The notes: generated from the sequence alone by a model not told the origin. A stretch of 64,000 nt of DNA from Carboxylicivirga longa (GCF_050589825.1 NZ_JBNGOZ010000004.1:219888-283887); one strand, 5' to 3'. Positions 1 through 9,078 are shown, numbered from the stretch's first letter. Numbers and translations are program-made.

Positions 1-1
1 C

Positions 2-265
2 CTGCAATTCGAGACTTTGAATGCGGCGCTGAATTATAAACCCGAAAAGCTAAAAGGATGGGGCTTTTCGGCCAAGGTGCTTGACGTATTGGGCACTAAC
101 CAGGCCGGTGGTTATACAGCAGCTTATGAGGGTGAGCAAATTCTGCTACGACGGGGCTATGTGTACGATTACGAAGGACAAATTGTTGAGGTCGGGGTAA
201 GCTATTCTTTTAATAATAAAAAGCAGAAAGCACAACGTAAGCACCTGGGTGACGACTTTTTCTAA
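2..265 (+). CDS. C-terminal end of an outer-membrane beta-barrel protein (probable TonB-dependent receptor), 5' truncated
   Basis: The reading frame is open from the first bases of the window, so the gene starts upstream and only about 87 residues are visible. They show alternating hydrophobic/polar strands (GWGFSAKVLDVLGT, GQIVEVGVSYSF) as in the last strands of a barrel. The strand ending in VGVSYSF is typical of a final TonB-receptor strand. It is followed by a basic tail (NNKKQKAQRKH) and ends in two phenylalanines. The family call rests only on this fragment, so a different barrel family is possible. Confidence 0.5.
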   Translation: MQFETLNAALNYKPEKLKGWGFSAKVLDVLGTNQAGGYTAAYEGEQILLRRGYVYDYEGQIVEVGVSYSFNNKKQKAQRKHLGDDFF

Positions 266-386
266 GGTATAAAAAAATGTGTGAGGCGATTCTTTTTTAC
301 ATTTCTACACCTTTCGAATGGTCGTAAGTTCTTATCATTGCATTTTTTGTAAATTAGCAATCAGACATATTAAAACACAACATTGG

Positions 387-1793
387 ATGAAGAGAATCGC
401 ACTGCATTGGAAAATTATTATTGGTTTGTTTTTAGGGGTAATCTGGGCTTTGCTGTCGGGTTTTTTTGGTTGGAGTGAGTTTACTATCAACTGGATTGCT
501 CCCTGGGGGCGTATCTTTATTAACCTGCTCAAACTAATTGCTATTCCGCTGGTGCTATTCTCAATTATTGGCGGTATTGTGGGTTTAGGCGATCCCAAAA
601 ATCTGGGACGCATGGGTGTGCGCACCCTGCTGATGTACCTTTTAACAACTGTGGTGGCCGTATCGCTGGGTTTGGTCATTGTTAATGTTGTAAAGCCGGG
701 CGTGTGGATGGATACCAACGTCCGCACCGAAAACCGGATTGCCTATGAGCTATGGGCCAAGCAAGAGGGCAAGACTATTCATGACAAAAAAAGGCTGCTC
801 GCTGATCCGGCCAATAAAGGATTGATTGACATGGTGGCTGAACGCCGCGGTTACGATCAGGATGAGGCCATTCAATCGCGCCTTAAGCTGGCGAAAGATA
901 AACGTGAAAGTCGACCCCTTACTTTTGTAGAAGATATGGTGCCAGGTAATGTTTTTAAGGCCATATCGGATAATGGAAGTATGCTTAAAGTTATTTTCTT
1001 CGCCCTGTTTTTTGGTGTTGGACTGTTGTTTGTGTCTGATGAAAAGTCGAGCCCCGTTATTCAGGTAATCAATGGCCTAAGCGAGGTGTTTCTGAAAATG
1101 GTGGATTTGATTATGCGGGGAGCCCCCTTTTTCGTATTTGCCCTTATGGCCGGTATAGTAACGGAAATGGCCGGTGATAGTCCCGCAAAAATATTTGAAT
1201 TGTTCAAAGGTCTTACCTGGTATTCGCTAGCTGTTTTATTCGGGTTGTTACTAATGGCATTTGTGATCTATCCGTCCATCATGAAGTTTTTTGTAAAACG
1301 TCTTACCTATAAAGGCTTTTTAAAGGGCATCAGTCCGGCACAAATGTTAGCTTTCTCTACCAGTTCAAGTGCTGCTACCTTACCTGTTACCTTGGAGTGT
1401 GTTGAAGAGAACCTGGAGGTGGATCCCAAAGTATCGAGCTTTGTATTACCCATTGGTGCTACTGTCAATATGGATGGTACAAGTATGTATCAGGCTGTTG
1501 CTGTAGTTTTTTTGGCACAGATGCACATGATCGACCTGAGCTTCGGACAGCAACTTACCATTGTGCTAACCGCCACTCTGGCTAGTATTGGCTCGGCGGC
1601 TATCCCCAGTGCCGGTTTGGTGATGTTGATGATTGTACTGAGCTCAGTGGGACTTAACCCCGCGTGGATCGGTATCATCCTGCCGGTTGATCGCATCCTT
1701 GACATGGTGCGTACAGTAGTGAATGTTACGGGTGATGCTACAGTGAGTTGCGTGATCGATGAACTAAGTAATGACGCTGGGACCAAGTCTTAG
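387..1793 (+). CDS. Dicarboxylate/amino acid:cation symporter (DAACS family)
   Basis: A secondary transporter of the GltP/GltT/DctA family, which takes up glutamate, aspartate or C4-dicarboxylates with Na+ or H+ through the inner membrane. The hallmark motifs are in order: the serine-rich hairpin TSSSAATLPVT (about residues 322-332), NMDGT (about 361-365), a second hairpin with GSAAIPSAG, and the final helix with RILDMVRTVVNVTGDA. A hydrophilic insert of roughly 65 residues (about 108-172) interrupts the early membrane segments, a loop seen in Bacteroidota members. The frame extends upstream to 318, but the ATG at 387 (MKRIALHWKIIIGL) puts a normal first helix at the N-terminus and is preferred. 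The substrate cannot be read from the sequence. Confidence 0.92.
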   Translation: MKRIALHWKIIIGLFLGVIWALLSGFFGWSEFTINWIAPWGRIFINLLKLIAIPLVLFSIIGGIVGLGDPKNLGRMGVRTLLMYLLTTVVAVSLGLVIVNVVKPGVWMDTNVRTENRIAYELWAKQEGKTIHDKKRLLADPANKGLIDMVAERRGYDQDEAIQSRLKLAKDKRESRPLTFVEDMVPGNVFKAISDNGSMLKVIFFALFFGVGLLFVSDEKSSPVIQVINGLSEVFLKMVDLIMRGAPFFVFALMAGIVTEMAGDSPAKIFELFKGLTWYSLAVLFGLLLMAFVIYPSIMKFFVKRLTYKGFLKGISPAQMLAFSTSSSAATLPVTLECVEENLEVDPKVSSFVLPIGATVNMDGTSMYQAVAVVFLAQMHMIDLSFGQQLTIVLTATLASIGSAAIPSAGLVMLMIVLSSVGLNPAWIGIILPVDRILDMVRTVVNVTGDATVSCVIDELSNDAGTKS

Positions 1794-1997
1794 TGACATA
1801 GGATGTTCGCATTGAAGTATTCGGTATTCAAACCTTACGGCCTTTTGACAGGTTGTAGGGTTTGAAATACAATCAGCTCGCAATAATATGGATTAATGGT
1901 GTAGTGTTGATCATTCTAAATGCAAACATTATGGGTGGTTGTATTGATAAAGAGTCTGATAAGGAATCATTGAAGAATAGTGGTGTACAGAGTAAGC

Positions 1998-2020
1998 CAT
2001 AGGGATAGAAGTGCCCTATG
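1998..2020. terminator. Small hairpin between convergent genes
   Basis: A perfect 7-bp stem (CATAGGG / CCCTATG) with a 9-nt loop lies between the symporter and the convergent Crp/Fnr gene. A short T-rich stretch follows about 12 bp later on the plus strand. Spacing to the T tract is poor, so a terminator role is tentative. Confidence 0.25.
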
Positions 2021-2060
2021 AAGTGACCAGTCTTTTTCATTAGTACCGGTACTGATCAGT

Positions 2061-2726
2061 CTATCCGTATGTCGAAATATCGTGAAGACGGTCAGCATCC
2101 AATATTTTAATTGTTCGCCCTTCGCTTTCCACGATACCTTCTTTCCTGAAATCGGCTAGATTCTTTAGTACACTCTCCCGGGAGAAGCCAATTACACGCG
2201 CCATATCTTTTCGGGTTAACGGAATTTCAAATGAAGATCTACCATAGCTTTTTTCTAACTCACACAGTAAAAAAGCCAATGCCCCTGCAGAATTCTTCTC
2301 TGTTAGATTCATATGCCAGTTCAAGAATCTCTCGTTGACCATGGAGATGTATTGAATAAAAGACATTGAAAAGCCTGAATTATTTGTAAGTAATTTGGAA
2401 AATACCCTATAGTTGAGAACCAGCACTTCACAATCGGTTAATGCAAGGGCTGAGAATCGATAATACTTAGTAGAATACACACAATTAACCCCTATAATTT
2501 CACCTGCAAAAAGCAGTATAAGCGATTGTTTTTCACGTCCCTCGTCAAGTATCAATTCAACGGTTCCTTCTTTTAGTAAAAATAAATCATGGACTGATGC
2601 TCCCTTTTTTACCACCCCCTCTCCAGCTTTGAAATACAAATTTCTTGCACTTCCAAACAATTCATCCTTCTCCTCATCAAGAAGTTTGTTGATGCAAGTA
2701 TTACCCGTTGTGTGTATAATGTCCAT
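2061..2726 (-). CDS. Crp/Fnr-family transcriptional regulator
   Basis: A 221-residue one-component regulator. Residues about 25-120 form the cyclic-nucleotide-binding beta-roll (FKAGEGVVKKGASVHDLFLLKEG, FAGEIIGV). A dimerisation helix follows, then a C-terminal winged helix-turn-helix with LTRKDMARVIGFSRESVLKNL. There is no cysteine cluster of the Fnr type near the N-terminus, so a [4Fe-4S] oxygen sensor is unlikely; the ligand is unknown. The gene is divergent from an OsmC-family gene, and a perfect 16-bp palindrome lies 18 bp upstream of its start, which suggests autoregulation and control of the neighbour. Confidence 0.88.
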   Translation of the reverse strand: MDIIHTTGNTCINKLLDEEKDELFGSARNLYFKAGEGVVKKGASVHDLFLLKEGTVELILDEGREKQSLILLFAGEIIGVNCVYSTKYYRFSALALTDCEVLVLNYRVFSKLLTNNSGFSMSFIQYISMVNERFLNWHMNLTEKNSAGALAFLLCELEKSYGRSSFEIPLTRKDMARVIGFSRESVLKNLADFRKEGIVESEGRTIKILDADRLHDISTYG

Positions 2727-2744
2727 AAGAGAATTTTTAGAGAA

Positions 2745-2760
2745 GGTGTAAAATTACACC
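2745..2760. promoter_or_regulatory. Palindromic operator candidate for the Crp/Fnr regulator
   Basis: GGTGTAAAATTACACC is an inverted repeat of two 7-bp half-sites (GGTGTAA / TTACACC) around a 2-bp centre. It sits in the divergent promoter region between the Crp/Fnr gene and the OsmC-family gene, close to the regulator's start codon. Crp/Fnr proteins bind twofold-symmetric sites of about this size. Binding itself is inferred. Confidence 0.55.
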
Positions 2761-2814
2761 CTTACTTATTTTGTATTACATAGCAACGCCGATCATCAGC
2801 ATCATACAAAGCAA

Positions 2815-2822
2815 TAGCTTTG
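2815..2822 (+). promoter_or_regulatory. Possible -7 box for the OsmC-family gene
   Basis: TAGCTTTG matches the Bacteroidota -7 consensus TAnnTTTG and lies 26 bp upstream of the ATG. No TTTG-like -33 box is present at the usual 19-21 bp spacing, which would fit an activator-dependent promoter served by the upstream palindrome. Confidence 0.35.
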
Positions 2823-2848
2823 CAATGTACAATTAAAAAATATTTCAA

Positions 2849-3298
2849 ATGGAAGCAACGCAAGTATCAAACATTAATTTCAATGTGGAATCCACTGCCA
2901 AATCAAACTCACAATCAGAAATAAAAGTTCGCAATTTTAAAGTGTTGGTTGATGAACCGGCTCAATTAGGAGGCACAGATGAAGCCCCAAACCCTGTAGA
3001 ATATATCTTATGCGGTTTAAGCGGATGTATGCATATTTTGGGCTATAAAGTAGCTCAAGAACTAAACATGGAGTTAACAAATTTGAAGATTAAAATTGAA
3101 GGTCAGCTGAATCCCATGAAATTATTTGGAATGCCGACTGAAGAGAGAGCGGGATATCAGAATATTACCATTCAGATAAGTCCTGAAACCAATGCCAATC
3201 AACAAACACTTGAGCAATGGAAAACCATAATGACAGAGCGCAGTCCCGTATTAGATAACCTGGTTCACCAAACTCCGGTAGAAGTAAAAATTGCGTAG
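2849..3298 (+). CDS. OsmC-family protein
   Basis: A 149-residue member of the OsmC/Ohr fold, cytoplasmic proteins that reduce organic hydroperoxides with two cysteines. The signature ...VEYILCGLSGCMHIL places the first conserved cysteine at Cys60, with a further Cys55. The region that normally carries the second active-site cysteine before a proline reads ERSPVLDNL, with Ser132 in place of Cys. The classical Cys-Cys peroxidase mechanism is therefore doubtful, as in the broader OsmC-like (YhfA-type) group. It is divergent from a Crp/Fnr regulator. Confidence 0.85.
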   Translation: MEATQVSNINFNVESTAKSNSQSEIKVRNFKVLVDEPAQLGGTDEAPNPVEYILCGLSGCMHILGYKVAQELNMELTNLKIKIEGQLNPMKLFGMPTEERAGYQNITIQISPETNANQQTLEQWKTIMTERSPVLDNLVHQTPVEVKIA

Positions 3299-3318
3299 TC
3301 CTTAAGGCCTTATAACAA

Positions 3319-3344
3319 AGAAGTGGGTTTAACTACCCACTTCT
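3319..3344. terminator. Bidirectional hairpin terminator between OsmC-like gene and FecR-like ORF
   Basis: A perfect 10-bp stem (AGAAGTGGGT / ACCCACTTCT) with a 6-nt loop is followed by GTAATTTTG on the plus strand and TTTGTTAT on the minus strand. The stop codon of the convergent minus-strand ORF lies in the loop, so one arm is also coding sequence. Confidence 0.5.
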
Positions 3345-3706
3345 GTAATTTTGTTGCCGCCCGATTCAAGCACCTCTGAAGTTTCTACAGTTAATGTTTT
3401 ATTAGTTAGTGGGGTGTTTGGGATTTGAGCGTGCATGGTACTGTCAATTTTTGCATGCTTTTCTGTTGCATGGTAATAATTAAGTGTATCGCTTGCTGTT
3501 AGGTTAACCTTGGTGCCGTCCGATAGTATAAGGATGGCCTGTCGTTTGCCAGGTTGTATGGTGTCGTTTTCTTTCTTTTGTTCAGTTTTTGCCATCATAC
3601 CATGACTACTCAATAGTAATGGTAGCATGAGAAAAAAGATGCGACTTGAAGCAATAAGTGCTGGTGTTATTGCTTGCCTGGATTTTAAATTTGTAACTTT
3701 AGTCAT
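3329..3706 (-). CDS. Small exported protein with a FecR-like segment
   Basis: A 125-residue protein with a basic start and a hydrophobic stretch (SSRIFFLMLPLLLSSHG) that looks like a signal peptide or membrane anchor. Residues about 52-75 (PGKRQAILILSDGTKVNLTA) resemble the first strand pair of the periplasmic FecR domain of anti-sigma factors. The rest of that domain, its membrane helix and any sigma-factor neighbour are missing. It may be a FecR remnant or a small independent protein. The last codons lie in a terminator stem. Function is unknown. Confidence 0.45.
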   Translation of the reverse strand: MTKVTNLKSRQAITPALIASSRIFFLMLPLLLSSHGMMAKTEQKKENDTIQPGKRQAILILSDGTKVNLTASDTLNYYHATEKHAKIDSTMHAQIPNTPLTNKTLTVETSEVLESGGNKITEVGS

Positions 3707-4011
3707 TATAGCTGTTTGTGTCGTATTATTTCTGTGTTAAAAGAATCACAAATACATAGGCTTTGTGATATTCACACCCTAAAGACACACGATTTCCTCA
3801 AGGAGGTGACAGATTATTTGTTATTAATTGTTAAAGAGGTGCTAAAAAGCCCCATGATATTGTTGCTGCCTCTATTATTACGTTGTTTAACAGCTATATA
3901 GTTATTGTTGTTTTGTGCTTTCAAATAGTAAGGGGCTTTGTCTTTTTTTGAAAATGTGCACTGTGTTGCAAAAATGAAAACCCCTGGCCAATGAAGATTT
4001 CTATAGTTTTT

Positions 4012-5244
4012 TTATTTAAATGTTCTTTTCTGAAACCACCTTTCGTTAAAACTTAAGCCAATGCGAATGGTTTGGTATGTTTCTTTTACTAATCCAGCTT
4101 GCCGGGTGCCGCTTTTTTTGTATTCATAGGCTAGGTTGATGCGCGACCCGTCGGCCATGGGTAGGGTTATACCTGCTGTTAAGCCTTTAGAATCAATGTT
4201 TTTTTCTTGAATTGAAAGATATTCTTGGTTATAAAATGCACCAAGTCGATAATGAATACGTCTATAATAGGCACTATAATAGCGTGTTGGTTTATGTTGA
4301 ATGCCTATGCTGCCTGCTAAAGTGTTGCGAGTTTTGCCATTAGACACTTTTAACTCGGATTTATCCCATAGATCGTATCTAAAATCTGTGGCCAGAGTCC
4401 AACCCTTTGAATTTGCATAGGAAACCCCGGCTTGGTAGGCGCATGGTATAAGAGCATTGTTTAATTGTTTTGTATTGGAACTTAGATCTGACGTATAATC
4501 GTTGTAAATAAGTTGTTTGTAATAGGTATCTAACTCTGTGGCTATGTTTGCAGTAGCACCCAGTGTCAGCGTGTTCTGACCGATAGTGTGTTGCCATTGA
4601 AAGCCGTATTGCAATAAGAAGGTTGCTATGTGGTAGTTTCGCTCGTTATAGGTTGTTTCGCCAATGATGCTGGGGTAATACGACACTTCAATAATGTCGC
4701 TTGAACCCCACAAATAGGATGCACTAATGCCAAGCGATAGGTTTTTAAAAAGTGCAAAACCATTGTGCCAGCTTATTTGCGATATTCCACCTTCTCCAAG
4801 GTATTGTGTTGGATAGGTTTGTGTGGTGCCTAATATGTATTTTTCACCATCTATTTTGTAGCCCACGCTGGAGTAAGGCGATAAGCTAAATCCCATACCC
4901 CAGTTTCTGCCTGCCCTGAATCCCATACTTAGCGATTCGATATTGGCATCGAAATTATTTTGTTGACTGGTGTTGCTTTGATACTTGGCAAAGCTGGTTT
5001 TACCTTGAATATTAAATAAAAAATGGGCGCTGTCGAGGGCGCTGTAAGAGGCTGCATTAATATTATTTAAGTAGCCGCTTGAACTCAGTGCTACGCCGGT
5101 GTGACCCATGCCGGCCAGTGTGGCATCGGCTTTTGATTCAATCAGGCCAATGCCAAAGCGTGAATAGCTAGAGGAGGTGTTGTTTTGTCCAAAAGAGTGG
5201 ATGGCTATTAGTATTAATAGAAATGTAAGTAATCGCTTGTTCAT
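4012..5244 (-). CDS. Outer-membrane beta-barrel protein, function unknown
   Basis: About 410 residues starting at MNKRLLTFLLILIAIHSFGQ, a clear signal peptide with a G-Q cleavage region. An in-frame start 51 bp upstream would place 17 residues ahead of it and is less likely. After cleavage the protein has a conserved opening (YSRFGIGL...AGMGHTGVAL...INAASYSAL) and then alternating strands to the end, as in PorV/FadL-like and other Bacteroidota barrel proteins. The AGMG and N-P/N-A-A-S-Y pattern is shared with that broad group. It lies downstream of the DUF4270 lipoprotein on the same strand, about 145 bp away, and the two probably form a unit. Confidence 0.7.
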   Translation of the reverse strand: MNKRLLTFLLILIAIHSFGQNNTSSSYSRFGIGLIESKADATLAGMGHTGVALSSSGYLNNINAASYSALDSAHFLFNIQGKTSFAKYQSNTSQQNNFDANIESLSMGFRAGRNWGMGFSLSPYSSVGYKIDGEKYILGTTQTYPTQYLGEGGISQISWHNGFALFKNLSLGISASYLWGSSDIIEVSYYPSIIGETTYNERNYHIATFLLQYGFQWQHTIGQNTLTLGATANIATELDTYYKQLIYNDYTSDLSSNTKQLNNALIPCAYQAGVSYANSKGWTLATDFRYDLWDKSELKVSNGKTRNTLAGSIGIQHKPTRYYSAYYRRIHYRLGAFYNQEYLSIQEKNIDSKGLTAGITLPMADGSRINLAYEYKKSGTRQAGLVKETYQTIRIGLSFNERWFQKRTFK

Positions 5245-5390
5245 TGATGATTTATTAGAATTATTAATTGTCAGATTTTGTATGATTGCTGACAAGGTGC
5301 TTGATCAAATAAGGTGTTCACCTTATCATTTATGGCTGATTGCTCATCAGTTCAACGCAGAATGTCTGCCTACAGGTGTATTGTTGAATT

Positions 5391-6722
5391 CTACTCTGTG
5401 TCGTAATAATAGTAATATAATAGTAGCTTGGATTGATGAAGCGGAGAAGATTGTCCGTTAATGGCCAGCCAGTTGAAAGAACAGCCCATGTTGTCGTCGG
5501 GTAACGTAATAACAAGGCCCAGGTCTGTATCTACCACCGCTTCATTCAGACGGTTAGACAAATAAGTACTTAAATTAAAAGCATAATAAGTATCCTCGTG
5601 ATACATGGGATCCATTACGAGGGAGCTACTTAGTATATTGCCATTGGTATCGCTCAAATAGCCCCATATTTCGTTCGCACGGTAAATTTCACCAGCATAC
5701 ACATGAGGAGGTAAGTCAGCTGCCTGCATGAGTTGCATATCGGGTTTCAGTCGCAGTTCGGCATTTACAATATACCCTTTACTTTTTAGCTCCAGCAGGT
5801 TATTCAAACATGGGAAATCTATCCGTATTTTGTATCCAATGCCGGCTTGTAATAAAGCACGGTGCTCACTTTCCTGTGCTTTTAATATGCTTTTACTGTT
5901 TTTAATTTGTTGAAAGGTGCCGGAAGGGCTAATGGTTCGTAGCTGATTAAATTGACTTTGTTGATCAGATAGCAGAAAATCATAGCTGACATTTTCTTGT
6001 TCCAAACCGGTAATGTGTGAATATAGTCGCATGTAGCAACTTGAATCGCTTACATTAAAACTTAGTACAGAGCGGGTTATGTTGGTGTCGCATTTGATAG
6101 TTAGTCCCTTAAATACTTCGCTAAATAAGCTGGTGCGGTCCACGTGATTTTCATACTTTGTTAAAAATTCGATCAGCTCATATGCAAACCCATCATTCAG
6201 GCGCATGGCCAAAGGTTCTTGTTTTTGCGGATAGGGTTGAAAACATTGTTGAGCCAGTGGGGTTGTATCATACTCAAAAGAGCTATAGTTATATAGGTTT
6301 CCATCTTCGTTGACAGCAATTTCTTCCAGCAGGCGATGAACCTGAAACTGTGCATCTGTACATGTATCGCCTACCCAATAGCTGTCGGGTTCAAGCATCA
6401 CAACTAAACTATCAAAAATCTGATGATCTTGATTCCAGCTAAAATCAGTTGGGTAAGATATTGCAAAGTATGACTGAGCTGCTTGACCACCCAACAGGGG
6501 ATGTTTGTAATAGCCAATCAAGGCTTTTTCTGTGCCTGATGTTGCGATAGAATCAGCCCTGATGGTGGATAGCTGCACAGTAACCGTATCGATTAAGGCT
6601 GTGTAAGTTGGAAAATTAATAAAATCGTCTCCCAGGTCAAGCGCTCCCCTTTGACAGGCCTGATTACCTATCAGCAGTACGAAAAAGGGCAGAAATCCTT
6701 TGTTAAATAATGATTTACGCAT
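5391..6722 (-). CDS. DUF4270-family lipoprotein
   Basis: A 443-residue lipoprotein with signal sequence and lipobox (IGNQAC, Cys23). It opens with the family's typical segment ALDLGDDF...YTALIDTVTVQLSTI followed by S(I)ATSGTEKALIGYYKHPLLG, which marks DUF4270, a Bacteroidota-specific family of surface or periplasmic proteins of unknown role. The length fits the family. It is the first gene of a pair with the barrel protein downstream on the minus strand. No catalytic motif is visible. Confidence 0.8.
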   Translation of the reverse strand: MRKSLFNKGFLPFFVLLIGNQACQRGALDLGDDFINFPTYTALIDTVTVQLSTIRADSIATSGTEKALIGYYKHPLLGGQAAQSYFAISYPTDFSWNQDHQIFDSLVVMLEPDSYWVGDTCTDAQFQVHRLLEEIAVNEDGNLYNYSSFEYDTTPLAQQCFQPYPQKQEPLAMRLNDGFAYELIEFLTKYENHVDRTSLFSEVFKGLTIKCDTNITRSVLSFNVSDSSCYMRLYSHITGLEQENVSYDFLLSDQQSQFNQLRTISPSGTFQQIKNSKSILKAQESEHRALLQAGIGYKIRIDFPCLNNLLELKSKGYIVNAELRLKPDMQLMQAADLPPHVYAGEIYRANEIWGYLSDTNGNILSSSLVMDPMYHEDTYYAFNLSTYLSNRLNEAVVDTDLGLVITLPDDNMGCSFNWLAINGQSSPLHQSKLLLYYYYYDTE

Positions 6723-6933
6723 GTTTTAGAATATTAAATGTTGCGATTGGTCGGCAAATAAAACAGATGAAGGAGTCATCTTTAAATCTTATCAATAAGT
6801 GGCGATGGTAATTCAGCCAATCAGTTCTTCGCCTCAATAAACTGCACAATTGGGGGAGGATTTGGGGATAAAAGTCCTTTGGTTTAAATTTTAGATTCGC
6901 ACGACGAGAAAATGGAGGCGTTAATCGAAATGA

Positions 6934-6965
6934 TTTATTCGATTATAATAATGGGTTTAGATTTG
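6934..6965 (+). promoter_or_regulatory. Promoter candidate for the Kelch lipoprotein
   Basis: The -7 box TAGATTTG (6958-6965) matches TAnnTTTG and is preceded at 20 bp by TTTA, one base off the -33 TTTG. The ATG follows 23 bp after the -7 box. Confidence 0.45.
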
Positions 6966-6988
6966 GGCGAACTTAAAAACAAATAGCA

Positions 6989-8005
6989 ATGAATAATACT
7001 AAGCATTTGAGTTTAGCTCAGTTTTTTTTTATTAGTTTAATGGTCATTTCTTGCAGTTCAAGCGATGATGAAGTTGATCTGTTGGGTAACTGGGTCGAAA
7101 TGGGCTCGTTTGAAGGTGTACCACGCACTGATGCTGTGGCTTTTGTGATTGGGAATTATGCATACGTGGGTACAGGGTATGATGGTGTTGAGGATGAGCG
7201 TTTGAATGATTTCTGGCGTTACGATGCTGAAAGAGACTTCTGGACCCAGGTAGCTTCGTTTCCCGGAGCTGCCCGAAATGGTGCGGTGGCTTTTTGTGCC
7301 GGTGGTAAAGGATATGTATGTACGGGGTATGATGGTAAAAGTCGATTGAACGATACATGGGCTTATGATCCGGAGACCGACAGTTGGACACAAAAAGCTG
7401 ATTTTCCGGCTTCGCCAAGGTATGGGGCAGTGGCTTTTACGTTAAATGACATTGGTTATGTGGGTACGGGTTACGATGGTAATATGCTCAAAGATTTTTG
7501 GGCTTACTCACCCAAAACAGATAGTTGGGAGCAGAAATTAAGCATTGGTGGTAAAAAACGGCGAGATGCCGTGGCTTTTGTCATTGATGATAAAGCCTAT
7601 GTGTGCACCGGAACTGATAATGGGCAGTATTTGGATGATTTGTGGGTGTATGATGCTTTTGCCGATGACTGGACAGCGAAGCGGAATATTAGTAATGATA
7701 ACGAGGATGAAAGTTATGATGATGAGTATCAGATGGTGGGACTCAATGGAGTCGCTTTTTCAATTGATGGGCTGGGCTACCTGAGCACCGGTGGACCGGG
7801 TGCTCCTGGTGCGCTTACCTGGGAGTATAACCCGGATAGTGACTTATGGGTGCAGCGCAGTAACTTAGAAGGGTCGCCGCGCTACTCAGCAGTTTCTTTT
7901 GTGGTTAATAACGAACCTTTTATAGCTACAGGTAATAGTGGCGGTTATTATTTTGATGATGTATGGACTTTCAAAGCCAACGAAGAACAGGACGATAATG
8001 ATTAA
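6989..8005 (+). CDS. Kelch-repeat lipoprotein
   Basis: A 338-residue lipoprotein (lipobox VISC, Cys22, followed by acidic residues). Six repeats of roughly 50 residues each contain a strand like GAVAF...GYVGTGYDG and later D.W.YD...D.W, the Kelch pattern, so it should fold as a six-bladed beta-propeller. Such propellers in Bacteroidota usually bind ligands or proteins at the surface; no catalytic copper site is visible. It is preceded by its own promoter and has no co-directional partner. The acidic C-terminal tail ends in EEQDDND. Confidence 0.85.
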   Translation: MNNTKHLSLAQFFFISLMVISCSSSDDEVDLLGNWVEMGSFEGVPRTDAVAFVIGNYAYVGTGYDGVEDERLNDFWRYDAERDFWTQVASFPGAARNGAVAFCAGGKGYVCTGYDGKSRLNDTWAYDPETDSWTQKADFPASPRYGAVAFTLNDIGYVGTGYDGNMLKDFWAYSPKTDSWEQKLSIGGKKRRDAVAFVIDDKAYVCTGTDNGQYLDDLWVYDAFADDWTAKRNISNDNEDESYDDEYQMVGLNGVAFSIDGLGYLSTGGPGAPGALTWEYNPDSDLWVQRSNLEGSPRYSAVSFVVNNEPFIATGNSGGYYFDDVWTFKANEEQDDND

Positions 8006-8522
8006 GGCAGACATTTAATTATGAAACCGTATCGAACGAAGAAGTAGTTAAAATACTTACGGTCAGTTTATCAAAAGCGCTTGAGGGTAATGGGAATAAG
8101 ATTTAAACCCACTGCTGTTCAACTTAATTTTAGCAGCTTTTATCACCAATGCTCCCTTATTGGCTATTGAAAAAATCCCGGTCTTTGCGTCCTTTTGCAT
8201 AGATTGGGATTTTTTATTGCGGCTGCACAAGCAAAGCAAGCCTGGGGCAAACGCATTTAAGGATTCAGAAATACTATCGTTTTAATATGCTCCGGATGAC
8301 TTCCAGAATTATTCAAATGAATCCACATACTTGATTTATAATTCAATAATCCTGAAAGGGTTAAATTTAATTAGCTCTGTACGAAGTGCAGAGGATATGA
8401 TTCGACATATTATAAGAAGCTACAGCGTGGTTGAATTTTAAATGCGTCTGTTGTGAAAACAAGCCTTCTTGTGAACGTATTTGAAAATCTTTTCGCATCT
8501 TTATGCCCTATAAAAAACGTAA
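8006..8522. other. Intergenic stretch, no gene seen
   Basis: About 500 bp between the Kelch gene and the next ORF. It holds one terminator-like hairpin and otherwise AT-rich sequence with stops in all frames. I see no RNA gene or convincing promoter. Confidence 0.5.
8170..8215 (+). terminator. Terminator-like hairpin after the Kelch gene
   Basis: AAAAATCCC pairs with GGGATTTTT across a loop of about 26 nt, and the downstream arm itself ends in a run of six T. The long loop lowers confidence. Confidence 0.4.
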
Positions 8523-8966
8523 GTGAATCAGATTAACAAAATAGAGGCACAATACTTAAAGTTCATCGGGGTAACCTTGTTGATGGCAGCTGCCTGTATG
8601 CCTGATTCAACTGACGAAAAATCACGTTTTCTTGCTTGCGATGATGTTCGTGAAATTATACTCGAGCAGTTCAATAGTCTCTCGGCCGCTCACCGGCAAG
8701 AGGTAATCGATTGGGAAAATGCTATTAAAGAGGTTAGCGAGCTGCCTCAGCTGCACTGCGAAGTAGGCGAAGGTGCCGTATATCAGGTGCTTTCAACCAA
8801 TCAAATCCTACCTACTTTTATAGTTGCCAATGCATTGTTGCGCAGGACACCTAACGTAGAAGCTTTAAGGGATGGGCAACAATATGGTTTTAATCCTGAA
8901 CAAAGTAGTACTGCTTGCGAGCGTATCAGGCATTCACTAATTACACGTGCCGGTCCTTTGGCATAA
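8523..8966 (+). CDS. Hypothetical protein, possible lipoprotein
   Basis: A 147-residue ORF that starts with GTG; no ATG is available upstream in frame. Residues 12-25 (LKFIGVTLLMAAAC) resemble a lipoprotein signal with Cys25, although the preceding N-terminus is long and weakly basic. The mature part is mixed, with four more cysteines and no motif I recognise. It lies alone upstream of secA on the same strand, separated by about 110 bp. It could be a real small lipoprotein or a chance ORF. Confidence 0.45.
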   Translation: MNQINKIEAQYLKFIGVTLLMAAACMPDSTDEKSRFLACDDVREIILEQFNSLSAAHRQEVIDWENAIKEVSELPQLHCEVGEGAVYQVLSTNQILPTFIVANALLRRTPNVEALRDGQQYGFNPEQSSTACERIRHSLITRAGPLA

Positions 8967-9078
8967 ATTAACATCTTTCGCCAGGTACTAAGCACACGAA
9001 TGGATTCGTGCTGCAGCGAAACGATTGATCTAAGGATCCCATCATCTATTCTTTTAATAATCTGATAATTATAATATT

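Noticed and set aside
3716..3901. 61-residue plus-strand ORF upstream of the FecR-like gene
   Set aside because: It has no start context, no family resemblance and lies in the probable promoter region of the divergent gene.
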